Below, piece by piece: positions 26,312 to 35,150 of a DNA stretch of 64,000 nt. The notes beneath the pieces are model-generated. The model saw only the letters and a list, made by a program, of their open reading frames with translations, had not been told where the DNA came from and ran no database searches. Source of the stretch: an uncultured Alphaproteobacteria bacterium (GTDB lineage: Bacteria; Pseudomonadota; Alphaproteobacteria; HIMB59). A program made the position numbers and the translations under genes. The stretch is taken from the NCBI GenBank assembly GCA_902619375.1, contig CACNEB010000003.1, positions 39,527 to 103,526 on the forward strand, read 5' to 3'. The stretch's first letter is position 1, and every line of letters starts with the position of its first letter.

Positions 26312-26341
26312 GTTATATTATTACATACGTAATATTATAAC
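26312..26341. promoter_or_regulatory. Candidate Zur operator between divergent znuA and znuC
   Basis: A 30-bp inverted repeat with 13-bp arms GTTATATTATTAC and GTAATATTATAAC, matching at 12 of 13 positions, surrounds a 4-nt centre. It lies midway between the znuA start (20 nt) and the znuCB-zur start (24 nt). Both the sequence style and position fit proteobacterial Zur boxes of the GTTATRTTATAAC type. One dimer or two overlapping dimers could repress both directions when zinc is plentiful. Confidence 0.75.
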
Positions 26342-26365
26342 AATATAAATATGTCAAATTAAAAA

Positions 26366-27115
26366 ATGGAAAATAATTTAATTGAATTAAACAACTGTGG
26401 GGTTGTTAGAAATCAAAAATGGCTTGTAAGAGGTGTTTCATTAAAAGTATCACAAGGAGAAATTGTTACTCTTATTGGGCCCAATGGATCTGGTAAATCT
26501 ACAACTGCAAAAATGTGTTTGAACATATTAAAACCAGATGAGGGTTTTAACACAATTAAAGATGACATAAGAATCTCATATGTACCTCAAAAAATTTCAA
26601 TCGATTGGTCTTTACCATTAAGAGTCATAGACTTTGTTAATCTAGTAATTAAACACAAAAATAGCGAGATTAGCGATGCTCTCAATATGACTGGAATCAA
26701 ACATCTTATTTATGAAGATGTAAGAAATTTATCAGGAGGAGAGTTCCAAAGATTACTAATGGCACGTGCTATAGCAAAAGAACCTCATTTTCTGGTTTTA
26801 GATGAACCTGTTCAAGGAGTGGACTACCCAGGTGAAATAGCTCTTTACAAAACAATTCAAAAATTTGTAAAGAAAATAAATTGTGGAATCTTATTAATTT
26901 CCCATAATTTGCATGTAGTAATGTCACAAACTGATTACGTGATTTGTCTTAACGGTCACGTTTGTTGTGCTGGAACTCCAAAAACAGTTATTAAAGATCA
27001 AGAATATATAAAACTATTTGGTGATAGCATTGATCCAACTTTAGCATTTTATGAACACAATCATGATCATGAGCACTTGCCTGATGGAAGCATTGACGAG
27101 TCAAAGAGAGTTTAA
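26366..27115 (+). CDS. znuC: Zinc ABC transporter ATP-binding protein
   Basis: A 249-aa ATPase with Walker A 'GPNGSGKST' (from residue 38), Q-loop 'ISYVPQK', signature 'LSGGEFQR', Walker B 'HFLVLDEPVQGVD' and switch His 'LLISHNLHVV'. The C-terminus carries a His-rich 'HNHDHEHLPDG' tail, common in ZnuC. Hydrolysis drives zinc import through ZnuB. It is first in a znuC-znuB-zur operon, with znuB starting 2 nt after its stop. Confidence 0.95.
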   Translation: MENNLIELNNCGVVRNQKWLVRGVSLKVSQGEIVTLIGPNGSGKSTTAKMCLNILKPDEGFNTIKDDIRISYVPQKISIDWSLPLRVIDFVNLVIKHKNSEISDALNMTGIKHLIYEDVRNLSGGEFQRLLMARAIAKEPHFLVLDEPVQGVDYPGEIALYKTIQKFVKKINCGILLISHNLHVVMSQTDYVICLNGHVCCAGTPKTVIKDQEYIKLFGDSIDPTLAFYEHNHDHEHLPDGSIDESKRV

Positions 27116-27117
27116 TT

Positions 27118-27933
27118 ATGTTTGATGACTTTATTGTTAGGGCATTTGCTGCTGGTATTGGTCTTGCATTAATTACAGGTCCATTAGGATGTTTTATTGT
27201 TTGGAGAAGATTATCATATTTTGGTGATACTATCGCACACTCAGCGTTATTAGGAGTTGTGATTGCCTATGCGTTAGATTTTAATTTAATCATAGCAGTA
27301 TTTGTTGTCTCTTGTGTTCTAGCTTTATCTTTACTTTTTTTACAGAGAAGAACTAATCTTCCAGATGATGCATTATTAGGTCTGTTAGCTCACTCTGTTT
27401 TAGCAATAGGTCTGGTTCTATTAGGGATATTATCTTTTATTAGGATTGATCTCATGGGTTTACTTTTTGGAGATATTCTCTCTGTAAATTTCACAGATCT
27501 TTTGTTTGTTTGGATTGGAGGGGGAATTGTTTTAATAGTTTTAATATTAATTTGGAGACCTTTATTTGCAGGAACAGTTAATTTAGAATTAGCTAAAGCA
27601 GAGGGTCTAAATCCAGATTTAGCTAATGCAATCTTTACATTGCTAATTGCGAGTGTAATTGCAATTTCAATAAAAATTGTAGGTATTTTGTTAATAACAG
27701 GGCTTTTAATAATACCAGCAGCAGCCTCTAGAAACTTATCTTCCTCTGCCACTCAGATGGCAATTCTCTCATCTATTATAGGTGTCGCGTGCGTTGTTCT
27801 AGGTATTCAAACATCTATGATATGGAATACACCAACTGGTCCAACAATCTTAACAATAACTTTAGGAGTTTTTATAGCAACAATGCTTCCACTGAAAAAA
27901 TTGCTAATTTCAAAAAATAAAATAAAATCATAA
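27118..27933 (+). CDS. znuB: Zinc ABC transporter permease
   Basis: This 271-aa inner-membrane protein of the ABC-3 family has about eight helices. It starts 'FIVRAFAAGIGLALITGPLGCFIVWRR', with 'LSYFGDTIAHSALLGV', a family hallmark, then the EAA-like loop 'AKAEGLNPDLANAIFTLL' and 'GLLIIPAAASRNLSSS'. With ZnuC it forms the zinc importer supplied by the divergently encoded ZnuA. zur follows 6 nt later. Confidence 0.95.
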   Translation: MFDDFIVRAFAAGIGLALITGPLGCFIVWRRLSYFGDTIAHSALLGVVIAYALDFNLIIAVFVVSCVLALSLLFLQRRTNLPDDALLGLLAHSVLAIGLVLLGILSFIRIDLMGLLFGDILSVNFTDLLFVWIGGGIVLIVLILIWRPLFAGTVNLELAKAEGLNPDLANAIFTLLIASVIAISIKIVGILLITGLLIIPAAASRNLSSSATQMAILSSIIGVACVVLGIQTSMIWNTPTGPTILTITLGVFIATMLPLKKLLISKNKIKS

Positions 27934-27939
27934 TACAAG

Positions 27940-28353
27940 ATGAGTTCAAACCACACACATAATAAAAAAAATCAAACTTTAACAAAAAATCAGAGAATTG
28001 TTCTTAATCTGTTGCAAGACAGCGGAGAGCCTTTGAAGGCATATTTTATTTTAGATAGTTTAAAAAAAGAGGGCTTAAACTCACCTCTCCAAGTATATAG
28101 AGCTTTAGATAAGCTTGTTGAATTAGGCAAAATTCACAAAGTAGAAAGTTTGAATTCCTTTATAATTTGTAATAATTCAAACTGCGCCAGCAATACTGCA
28201 TTTACCATCTGTGAAAGATGTGGAAAAGTAAAAGAAATTAAAAATAATAACCTAACCGAAGGCGTAAACGAATTAGTAAGAGAAAATAAATTAAATATTA
28301 CTCGCTACAACTTGGAGTTTTACGTTGTTTGCAAGACCTGCAAAATAAATTAA
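27940..28353 (+). CDS. zur: Fur family zinc uptake regulator
   Basis: A 137-aa repressor with winged-helix 'LTKNQRIVLNLLQDSGEPL' and 'SPLQVYRALDKLVELGKIHKVE', then 'FIICNNSNC', the structural zinc pair 'CERCG' and the terminal 'CKTCK'. Placement at the end of znuCB, together with these cysteines, identifies Zur. It probably autoregulates through the 30-bp palindrome upstream of znuC. It is distinct from the Irr-like protein at 24.4 kb. Confidence 0.93.
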   Translation: MSSNHTHNKKNQTLTKNQRIVLNLLQDSGEPLKAYFILDSLKKEGLNSPLQVYRALDKLVELGKIHKVESLNSFIICNNSNCASNTAFTICERCGKVKEIKNNNLTEGVNELVRENKLNITRYNLEFYVVCKTCKIN

Positions 28354-28402
28354 TAACAAACATATAGTCTTATAAACCCTTATTTTATTACATTTTTGAC
28401 TA

Positions 28403-28430
28403 TTGACATAAATAAAGACCTATATATATT
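28403..28430 (+). promoter_or_regulatory. Predicted promoter of the rplU operon
   Basis: TTGACA (28403-28408) and TATATT (28425-28430) are separated by 16 nt, the best sigma-70-type match I found in the window. The start codon at 28443 lies only about 12 nt past the -10 element, so the leader would be very short. Confidence 0.5.
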
Positions 28431-28442
28431 GACCGACTTATT

Positions 28443-28967
28443 ATGTACGCAGTACTTAAATCAGTTGGTAAGCAATTTAAAGTGTCTCCAGGAGATGTTT
28501 TAAAGATTGATAAAATAGAGGGTAAAGTTGGTGATACCATATCTTTTAAAGATATCGTTGCAGTTGGAAATGGCGATAAGTTTGAACTTGGTTCTCCAGC
28601 AGTAAAAGGTGCAGAAGTATCTGCAAAATTACTGTACCAGACAAGGGACGATAAGATTAGAGTTTTTAGAAAAAATAGAAGAAAACATTTTCAAAGAACT
28701 AAAGGTCATCGTCAATATATCTCTATATTAAAGGTCATGGCAATCAAGTCCGCCATTGGAGAAGAAAGCTATAAAGAACCAGCTAAGAAAGCTGCGCCAA
28801 AAGCAGAAACTCCAAAAAAAATTGAAAAAAAGGCTGAATCTCCAAAAAAAACTGAAGTAAAAGCCACAGAGACAAAAAAAGTTAAAGCTGAAGCTGAAAA
28901 ACCTAAAAAGGTCGAGGCTAAAGAAAAAAAGACTGTGAAAAAAGAAACAACTGAGGTAAAAAAGTAA
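28443..28967 (+). CDS. rplU: 50S ribosomal protein L21 with long Lys/Ala/Glu-rich tail
   Basis: Residues 1 to about 104 are a normal L21 ('[20 protein letters not shown]', '[19 protein letters not shown]'). A further 70 or so residues, rich in Lys, Ala, Glu, Thr and Pro ('[12 protein letters not shown]'-like repeats), extend to residue 174. L21 binds 23S rRNA domain II. Tails of this type are known in some alphaproteobacterial L21 proteins and are presumably disordered. rpmA follows 4 nt later. Confidence 0.96.
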   Translation: MYAVLKSVGKQFKVSPGDVLKIDKIEGKVGDTISFKDIVAVGNGDKFELGSPAVKGAEVSAKLLYQTRDDKIRVFRKNRRKHFQRTKGHRQYISILKVMAIKSAIGEESYKEPAKKAAPKAETPKKIEKKAESPKKTEVKATETKKVKAEAEKPKKVEAKEKKTVKKETTEVKK

Positions 28968-28971
28968 AAAT

Positions 28972-29217
28972 ATGGCAACAAAAAAAGCAGGTGGAAGTTC
29001 CAAAAACGGAAGAGACTCGGCTGGTAGAAGGCTTGGAGTTAAAAAGTTTGGTGGCGAACACGTAATTCCTGGAAATATTATTGTTCGTCAGCGTGGTACA
29101 AAATTTTACCCGGGCGAAAATGTTGGGATTGGAAAAGATCATACTCTTTTCTCCTTAGTTGAAGGCAAAGTACTGTTTAAAAAATCCAGAAACAGACAGT
29201 TTGTTTGCGTTAACTAA
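28972..29217 (+). CDS. rpmA: 50S ribosomal protein L27
   Basis: The 81-aa protein begins '[20 protein letters not shown]', the conserved N-terminus that reaches the peptidyl-transferase centre, and continues '[24 protein letters not shown]'. No N-terminal Firmicutes-type prepeptide is present. It lies between rplU and obg, the near-universal order. Confidence 0.98.
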   Translation: MATKKAGGSSKNGRDSAGRRLGVKKFGGEHVIPGNIIVRQRGTKFYPGENVGIGKDHTLFSLVEGKVLFKKSRNRQFVCVN

Positions 29218-29250
29218 ACCCACTTAAAAAAAACTTCAAATTAAACTGTT

Positions 29251-30240
29251 ATGGCATTTATAGATAAAGCAAAAATATATATTAAATCAGGAAATGGTGG
29301 GCACGGCGCTCTTAGTTTTCGAAGAGAAAAATTTGTAGAGTACGGAGGCCCCAATGGTGGAAATGGTGGAAAAGGTGGTGATGTTATTTTTCGAGGAAAT
29401 AAAGGAATAAACACTCTCCAACGATATCGTTTTAACCAACATCATAATGCGCAAAATGGTATGGGTGGTGCTGGTCAATTAAAAACTGGCGCAAGCGGTA
29501 AAGATCTTATTTTAGACGTCCCTTGTGGAACTGAGATATACACCGAAGACATGAGTATTAAAATTCATGAGATTTTAAAAGATGATGAAACTTATCATTT
29601 TTTAAGAGGAGGTCAGGGAGGCAAAGGCAATGCTCATTTTAAAAGTTCTACTAATAGAGCACCTCGTAAGTTCCAACAAGGAGAAAAAGGACAAGAGTCA
29701 ACTGTCAGATTAAAGCTGAAAATATTAGCTGATGTTGGTTTGGTGGGAATGCCAAATGCAGGTAAATCTTCAATTTTAAATTTTGTAACGAATGCTAAGT
29801 CAAAAGTTGCTGATTATGCCTTTACAACACTTCATCCACACATCGGAATGGTTCAAAAAGAAGATCTTGAATTTGTATTAGCAGATATACCTGGGCTCAT
29901 AGAACATGCGAGCGATGGGAAAGGACTGGGTCATGATTTTTTATCTCATGTTGAAAGGTGTAAAATTTTAATTCACGTTGTAGATATTACTGAACAAAAC
30001 CCTTTAGAAAATTATAAAGTTATTCGACAAGAACTTTTAAACTATGGAGGTAAAATAGAACAAAAAAAAGAAATCATAGCACTAAATAAGATTGAAATTG
30101 CTGATAAGAAAAGGGTTGAGGAAATTAAAAAAGAATTTGAGACTTCTTTAAATCAAGAGGTTAAATTGATTTCAGCTGCTACAGGTCATCAATTAGATCA
30201 GTTAACAAATTTATGTTTGGAATACTTACAAAATGAATAA
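29251..30240 (+). CDS. obg: Obg/CgtA GTPase
   Basis: This 329-aa ribosome-associated GTPase has the glycine-rich Obg domain ('GGHGALSFRREKFVEYGGPNGG', residues about 10-155). The G domain follows with G1 'GMPNAGKSSIL', G3 'DIPGLIEHA' and G4 'ALNKIE'. It assists 50S maturation and the stringent response. The length is near minimal, lacking a long C-terminal extension. It overlaps proB by 8 nt, starting a coupled run obg-proB-proA. Confidence 0.97.
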   Translation: MAFIDKAKIYIKSGNGGHGALSFRREKFVEYGGPNGGNGGKGGDVIFRGNKGINTLQRYRFNQHHNAQNGMGGAGQLKTGASGKDLILDVPCGTEIYTEDMSIKIHEILKDDETYHFLRGGQGGKGNAHFKSSTNRAPRKFQQGEKGQESTVRLKLKILADVGLVGMPNAGKSSILNFVTNAKSKVADYAFTTLHPHIGMVQKEDLEFVLADIPGLIEHASDGKGLGHDFLSHVERCKILIHVVDITEQNPLENYKVIRQELLNYGGKIEQKKEIIALNKIEIADKKRVEEIKKEFETSLNQEVKLISAATGHQLDQLTNLCLEYLQNE

Positions 30241-31351
30241 AAAATTTTTAGAATTAGCTAAAAAATCTAAAGTTATTGTCATTAAAGTTGGCTCAAATAT
30301 TTTGGTTAACGAAAAGCATGTACTGAGAAAAAAATGGCTAAGCTCCCTAATTGAAGATGTGAAAGAACTCCAAAAGAGAGGTTCTAAGATAATCATTGTC
30401 TCATCTGGTGCAATCGCTTTAGGTAGGAATATACTCTCAAAAAGAAAGTTGACTAATTTGCATGAAAAGCAGGCTGCTGCATCAATAGGTCAAATACAAC
30501 TCTCGCAACAATGGCAAAAAGCTTTTGCAAAATTAAATATTCAAAGTTCTCAAATTTTAATAACAGCTGAAGATTTAAACGAAAGAAGAAAATATTTGAA
30601 CATCAGAAATACAATTTACTCTCTAATGGATCTAGATGTTGTTCCAATAATTAATGAAAATGATACTACCTCAACAGAAGAAATTCGCTTTGGAGATAAT
30701 GATAAACTTTCAGCTATGATCGCAAATGCACTGTCAGCTGAGTTATTAATTTTATTATCTGATGTGAATGGTTTGTATACTGCAAATCCTAAAAAATCAT
30801 TGCAAGCTAAACTTATTACATCTGTTGAAGAGGTTGATCAACAAATAGAAAAATATATTGATAAAGATTTAAGTGAGTTTGGCTCTGGTGGAATGTTGGC
30901 AAAAATCAATGCTGCAAAACTCTGTATTCAATCTGGATCCACCATGATCATATCTAATGGTTTGGTGAATAATCCATTGAGTAAGATTGATCCTAAATTT
31001 TCAACATGGTTTCATCCATCCAAAAATATTCTTACAAGCCGCCAACAATGGATTTGGAATAGACCAATACAAAAAGCAATTGTTCATATTGATGAAGGGG
31101 CCTCAAAAGCACTCAAGAAAAATTCAAGTCTGTTGGCAATCGGTGTAAAGTCAATCGATGGAAAGTTTTATCGTGGTGATACTGTTTCGATTCATTACAA
31201 TAGAAAAGAATTAGCTAGGGGTATGATTAATTATGATTTTCAGGAAATGGATAAAATAAAAGGTAAAAAATCATCAGAATTCAGTGAAATTCTTGGTTTT
31301 GTCCGAGAGGATGAGATTATTCATAAAGATAACTTGGTGAGATCGAGATGA
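30233..31351 (+). CDS. proB: Glutamate 5-kinase
   Basis: A 372-aa enzyme of proline synthesis with an amino acid kinase domain ('VIVIKVGSNILVNE', 'IIIVSSGAIALGRN', 'INENDTTSTEEIRFGDND') and a C-terminal PUA domain from about residue 278. It phosphorylates glutamate, the proline-feedback-inhibited step. It overlaps obg by 8 nt and proA by 4 nt, an arrangement typical of alphaproteobacteria. Confidence 0.97.
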   Translation: MNKKFLELAKKSKVIVIKVGSNILVNEKHVLRKKWLSSLIEDVKELQKRGSKIIIVSSGAIALGRNILSKRKLTNLHEKQAAASIGQIQLSQQWQKAFAKLNIQSSQILITAEDLNERRKYLNIRNTIYSLMDLDVVPIINENDTTSTEEIRFGDNDKLSAMIANALSAELLILLSDVNGLYTANPKKSLQAKLITSVEEVDQQIEKYIDKDLSEFGSGGMLAKINAAKLCIQSGSTMIISNGLVNNPLSKIDPKFSTWFHPSKNILTSRQQWIWNRPIQKAIVHIDEGASKALKKNSSLLAIGVKSIDGKFYRGDTVSIHYNRKELARGMINYDFQEMDKIKGKKSSEFSEILGFVREDEIIHKDNLVRSR

Positions 31352-32601
31352 GTGACTATTTTCAAGAAATTTTAAACCATTCAAAGAGGGCATCGAGTGC
31401 CATGTCTAAACTATCTGCAGAGGATAGAAGTAGAATTTTAATGAATATTAGTGGTTTTCTATTATCTAATAAAAATGAAATTCTAAAAGCTAATCAAGCA
31501 GATGTAGAAAGAGCTAAATCAAATAATATTTCTGCACCTATGATTAATAGATTAGTTTTGACTTCAGAAAAAATAGACCAACTATCTCGTGACGTAGAGA
31601 AAATAGCTCAAATGCAAGATCCACTTGATCAAACTTTAGAAAGTTGGACCAATGCCACTAATGGGTTGCAATTTACAAAAGTCTCAGTCCCTATTGGTGT
31701 GATTGGTATTATTTATGAGTCTCGACCTAATGTCACAATAGATGCTGCATGTCTTTGCCTTAGATCTGGAAATATTTCTATTCTTAGAGGAGGCTCTGAG
31801 TGTATCGAAACTAATAAAAAACTTTATGAGTGCATTCAAGATGCTTTAAAAGATTTAAATTTTGATACTCATCTTGTCTGTTTTATTCAAAATACTGATC
31901 GTAGTTTTGTTGAAGAGTTGTTAAAAGCTGAAGGCGATGTAGATGTGATTATTCCTCGTGGGGGAAAATCGTTAATTGAAACAATTTCTAAAAATTCAAG
32001 AGTTCCTACAATTAAACATTTGGAAGGTTTGTGTCATACTTTTTGGGATGAAGGATATGATAAAGATAAAGCCACTGAGGTCATCGCAAATGCCAAGCTG
32101 AGAAGACCAGAGATTTGTGGTGCAACAGAGACTTTACTTATACACTCTAATAATTCAGCAGAAGATATTTCATCTGTTTTAGATAATTTAAAATCACAAG
32201 GATGTGAAATTATTGGATGTAGTCGACTCAAAGATATTTATTCAATCGATCGAGATGCAACAGAAGAAGATTGGTCAACTGAATATCTAGATAAGAAAAT
32301 TACAGTAAAACTAGTTGATAATGTTGAAGAATGTGTAGAGCATATAAACAAATATTCTAGTGGACATACCGAGAGCTGTTTAAGTAACAATCAACAATCT
32401 ATAGAGTATTTCTTTCAAAACTGTAAAAGTGCCATTTTAATGAATAATGCTTCCACTCAATTTGCTGATGGTGGAGAATTCGGATTTGGAGCAGAAATAG
32501 GTATTTCTACTGACAAGCTTCATGTGAGAGGGCCAGTAGGAGCAAAACACCTAACAACATTTAAATATCAAGTAATAGGCAATCACACCACTAGGCCTTA
32601 A
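31348..32601 (+). CDS. proA: Glutamate-5-semialdehyde dehydrogenase
   Basis: A 417-aa aldehyde-dehydrogenase-fold enzyme reducing glutamyl phosphate with NADPH. Conserved blocks are 'PIGVIGIIYESRPNVTIDA', 'IPRGGKSLIETI', the catalytic Cys in 'RRPEICGATETLL', 'SSGHTESCLS' and 'FADGGEFGFGAEIGISTDKLHVRGPVG'-type end motifs. It is coupled to proB (4-nt overlap), and its stop codon is fused to the start of the next ORF (TAATG). Confidence 0.97.
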   Translation: MSDYFQEILNHSKRASSAMSKLSAEDRSRILMNISGFLLSNKNEILKANQADVERAKSNNISAPMINRLVLTSEKIDQLSRDVEKIAQMQDPLDQTLESWTNATNGLQFTKVSVPIGVIGIIYESRPNVTIDAACLCLRSGNISILRGGSECIETNKKLYECIQDALKDLNFDTHLVCFIQNTDRSFVEELLKAEGDVDVIIPRGGKSLIETISKNSRVPTIKHLEGLCHTFWDEGYDKDKATEVIANAKLRRPEICGATETLLIHSNNSAEDISSVLDNLKSQGCEIIGCSRLKDIYSIDRDATEEDWSTEYLDKKITVKLVDNVEECVEHINKYSSGHTESCLSNNQQSIEYFFQNCKSAILMNNASTQFADGGEFGFGAEIGISTDKLHVRGPVGAKHLTTFKYQVIGNHTTRP

Positions 32602-33014
32602 TGGAATTCCGTAATAATTTTCAAGAATTAAAATCTCAGATCGAATATCTTAGCTCCTTGAACAAAGAGGATGTTACTCATATAATCAAATCTTCAATAT
32701 ATGAGTTAGAAAGTTTAAATTTTTTAAATGAAGAAGAATTAAATGAAATTAATAAGGTGACTCTTATAAGTGAGCCCTTTAATAACCTTTTCTTTAAATA
32801 TAACAAAGAGCGTTTGATAAACAAAGGTATAGTTTATATAGAGGAAGAAAACGATTTGCAATTTATTATATCTTTACTTTATTTTTTTAAACAAAGAGTG
32901 CCGATTTTATTTCATACAAGTTCAAAATTACAATTACAATTTATAGATATTCTAAACAAATTCCTTGAGGAAAATGGTGTCTCTAAAAAATTTTTGAGGA
33001 AAATAGATGAATAG
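32601..33014 (+). CDS. Unknown 137-aa protein between proA and nadD
   Basis: The ATG shares a base with the proA stop (TAATG), and the 3' end overlaps nadD by 8 nt, so this is a genuine, doubly coupled gene. The protein is mostly helical with charged heptad-like stretches ('LNFLNEEELNEINKVTLIS'), a hydrophobic segment 'LQFIISLLYFFKQRVPILFH' and a basic end. No known motif is visible, and nothing with this position is familiar from standard proA-nadD loci. It could be a fast-evolving partner of ProA or NadD or a remnant domain. Confidence 0.8.
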   Translation: MEFRNNFQELKSQIEYLSSLNKEDVTHIIKSSIYELESLNFLNEEELNEINKVTLISEPFNNLFFKYNKERLINKGIVYIEEENDLQFIISLLYFFKQRVPILFHTSSKLQLQFIDILNKFLEENGVSKKFLRKIDE

Positions 33015-33564
33015 AAAGATTGGACTGTATGGTGGATTTTTTAATCCCTTACACGAGGGGCACGTTCATGTAATAGAAAGTTCAATAAAAAGTTTAAATC
33101 TGAAAAAACTATTTATCCTTCCCACTTATCAAAATCCTCTTAAAGCTAATCAAAATTTAAACTCAATAAATTTTCAATTATCAAATATCCGATCAAAAAT
33201 TAAAGAGCCGTTAGTAAAAGTTTCTGACTTTGAACATCGTTATAAAATGAAATGTACCTATGATGTGTTACAAAAAATTAAGACTAAATGTGACCTTAGC
33301 TCTTTTTATTTAATTATAGGGCTTGATCAGCTTGGTCATTTTCATAAATGGAAAGAATATGATTGGATTTTAAAAAATATTAGTATTTGCGTTATTTATA
33401 GACCGAGATATGATGAATTTATTGAAAATTCAACAGTCAAAAAGCGATTCTCCCATTTATTTATGCCTAATTTAAATAGTTTTATTAACTGCTCTACTCC
33501 TTGTTTCCATATTCTTGATAATATAGGTGTAGAGATGTCATCTAGTGAGTTACGAAATTCTTAA
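33007..33564 (+). CDS. nadD: Nicotinate-nucleotide adenylyltransferase
   Basis: A 185-aa nucleotidyltransferase with 'IGLYGGFFNPLHEGHVHVI' (the GxFxPxHxGH motif), 'LFILPTYQNPLK', 'FYLIIGLDQLGHFHKW' and the C-terminal 'MSSSELRNS' (ISSTxIR type). NadD adenylates nicotinate mononucleotide in NAD synthesis. It overlaps the upstream unknown gene and, by 20 nt, rsfS, the common alphaproteobacterial pairing. Confidence 0.94.
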   Translation: MNRKIGLYGGFFNPLHEGHVHVIESSIKSLNLKKLFILPTYQNPLKANQNLNSINFQLSNIRSKIKEPLVKVSDFEHRYKMKCTYDVLQKIKTKCDLSSFYLIIGLDQLGHFHKWKEYDWILKNISICVIYRPRYDEFIENSTVKKRFSHLFMPNLNSFINCSTPCFHILDNIGVEMSSSELRNS

Positions 33565-33913
33565 TCACGATAAAGACCCCTCTGTTAAGGCTATAGTAGA
33601 TAGTCTTGAAGACAATAAGGCTGAAAATATCTCAGTTATTTCTCTCAAAGGAAAGGCAGAATTTGCTGAATTCATGATCGTTGCATCCGGGCGATCAAAT
33701 AAGCATGTAGACTCAGTTTCAGATAAGGTTTACCGATACCTTAAGAAAAATAAACTTTATTGCAATAAACCAGAGGGAAAGCCCCTTTGCGACTGGACGG
33801 TCATTGATGCTGGACATGTTTTAGTGCATATTTTTAGAAATGAAGTCAGAGAAATATACGATTTGGAAAAACTATGGTCTGAGGACTTCAACACTATCAA
33901 TACTGCCTCTTAA
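33545..33913 (+). CDS. rsfS: Ribosomal silencing factor RsfS
   Basis: A 122-aa Iojap/RsfS protein starting at a GTG inside the nadD 3' end. Conserved blocks are 'DSLEDNKAENISVISLKGKAEF', 'MIVASGRSNKHVDSV' and 'EGKPLCDWTVIDAGHVLVHIF'. It binds L14 and blocks subunit joining under starvation. ctpA follows after only 10 nt; in most alphaproteobacteria rlmH lies at this point, and it is absent here. Confidence 0.95.
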   Translation: MSYEILNHDKDPSVKAIVDSLEDNKAENISVISLKGKAEFAEFMIVASGRSNKHVDSVSDKVYRYLKKNKLYCNKPEGKPLCDWTVIDAGHVLVHIFRNEVREIYDLEKLWSEDFNTINTAS

Positions 33914-33923
33914 AAAGTCAAAT

Positions 33924-35150
33924 ATGCTCAAAATATTTTTCATTTTAATTTTAATCTTTAATGTGAATATCAGTTTTTCTGATACTAAAGAAACCTATAA
34001 ACAATTAAGTATTTTCAACGAAGTATATAACCGAGTAAAAAATCAATATGTTGAAGAGGTAACTGATAAAGAGTTAATAGAAAAAGCTTTGAATGGGATG
34101 CTACAGGCTCTGGATCCTCATTCGAGTTTTATGAGTGAAGAAATTTATAAAGAAATGCAGATGGACACGTCAGGTTCTTTTGGTGGATTAGGCATCGAAA
34201 TCACAACAGATAAAGGATTCATAAAAGTAGTCTCTCCAATTGACGATACCCCTGCCTATAAAGCTGGAATTTTAGCTGGAGATTATATAACGCATTTAGA
34301 TGGCACATCAGTAGTTGATATGACTTTAAAAGAAGCAATTGATATTATGAAAGGTGAACCAGGGACCACTATAACTCTAACAATTTTTAGATCTTCCGAA
34401 GAACCATTCGATGTCGATATTAAAAGAGATATAATTAAAGTTGCATCTGTTAAGCATCGTCTAATTAACGATGTGGGATATATAAGAATAATTCAATTTA
34501 ATGAGCAAACAACAACAGGATTAAAAAAAAGTATAAAAGAACTTGAAGACAGTACTGATCCTCCAATTGGTTATGTCCTGGATTTAAGAAATAATCCAGG
34601 AGGATTATTAAATGAGTCTGTGTCAGTTACAGATATGTTCCTTGATAAAGGAGAAATAGTTTCAATCAGAGGAAGAGAAAAGAAAGATGTTCAAGTTTAC
34701 TCTGCTAAAAAAGGGGATCTAATTAATGGAAAACCATTGATTATATTAATCAATGAGGGTTCTGCTTCGGCGTCTGAAATTGTTGCTGGTGCATTACAAG
34801 ATCATGATAGGGCAGTAATTATGGGTATAAAGTCATTTGGAAAAGGTTCTGTGCAAACCATTATACCTATTGATAGCGGTGCAATCAGACTCACCATCGC
34901 AAAGTATTACACACCAAGTGGAGACTCAATACAAGCAGTTGGTATTGAGCCAGATGTTGTAGTGCCTAGAGCTGAATTAAATGTGATTGATAATAACTTT
35001 ACGTTTAGAGAGTCAGATTATCGAGAAGCTTTAGATAACGAGACAAATGAAGAAAGTGAGGAGGAAGAGTCCACTGATGATATTCTTGAAAGAGATTATC
35101 AGCTATCTCGTGCTATTGATGCAGTCAAAACCATAGCTGTATTAAATTAA
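33924..35150 (+). CDS. ctpA: Carboxyl-terminal processing protease (S41 family)
   Basis: The track start at 33840 lies inside rsfS; the ATG at 33924 begins a signal peptide 'MLKIFFILILIFNVNISFSD', giving 408 aa. Domains in order: an N-terminal helical part, a PDZ domain ('GGLGIEITTDKGFIKVVSPI'), and the S41 core with nucleophile Ser in 'NEGSASASEIVAGAL' and general base Lys in 'KSFGKGSVQT'. It is a periplasmic protease trimming envelope proteins or peptidoglycan hydrolases. The stop is fused to the rppH start. Confidence 0.95.
   Translation: MLKIFFILILIFNVNISFSDTKETYKQLSIFNEVYNRVKNQYVEEVTDKELIEKALNGMLQALDPHSSFMSEEIYKEMQMDTSGSFGGLGIEITTDKGFIKVVSPIDDTPAYKAGILAGDYITHLDGTSVVDMTLKEAIDIMKGEPGTTITLTIFRSSEEPFDVDIKRDIIKVASVKHRLINDVGYIRIIQFNEQTTTGLKKSIKELEDSTDPPIGYVLDLRNNPGGLLNESVSVTDMFLDKGEIVSIRGREKKDVQVYSAKKGDLINGKPLIILINEGSASASEIVAGALQDHDRAVIMGIKSFGKGSVQTIIPIDSGAIRLTIAKYYTPSGDSIQAVGIEPDVVVPRAELNVIDNNFTFRESDYREALDNETNEESEEEESTDDILERDYQLSRAIDAVKTIAVLN

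Noticed and set aside
28728-29142. Phe/Ser-rich minus-strand ORFs opposite rplU-rpmA
   Set aside because: They mirror the Lys-rich L21 tail and the rpmA coding sequence; composition is an artefact.
33840-33923. Upstream start of ctpA in the ORF track
   Set aside because: It lies inside rsfS, and the signal peptide begins at the ATG at 33924.
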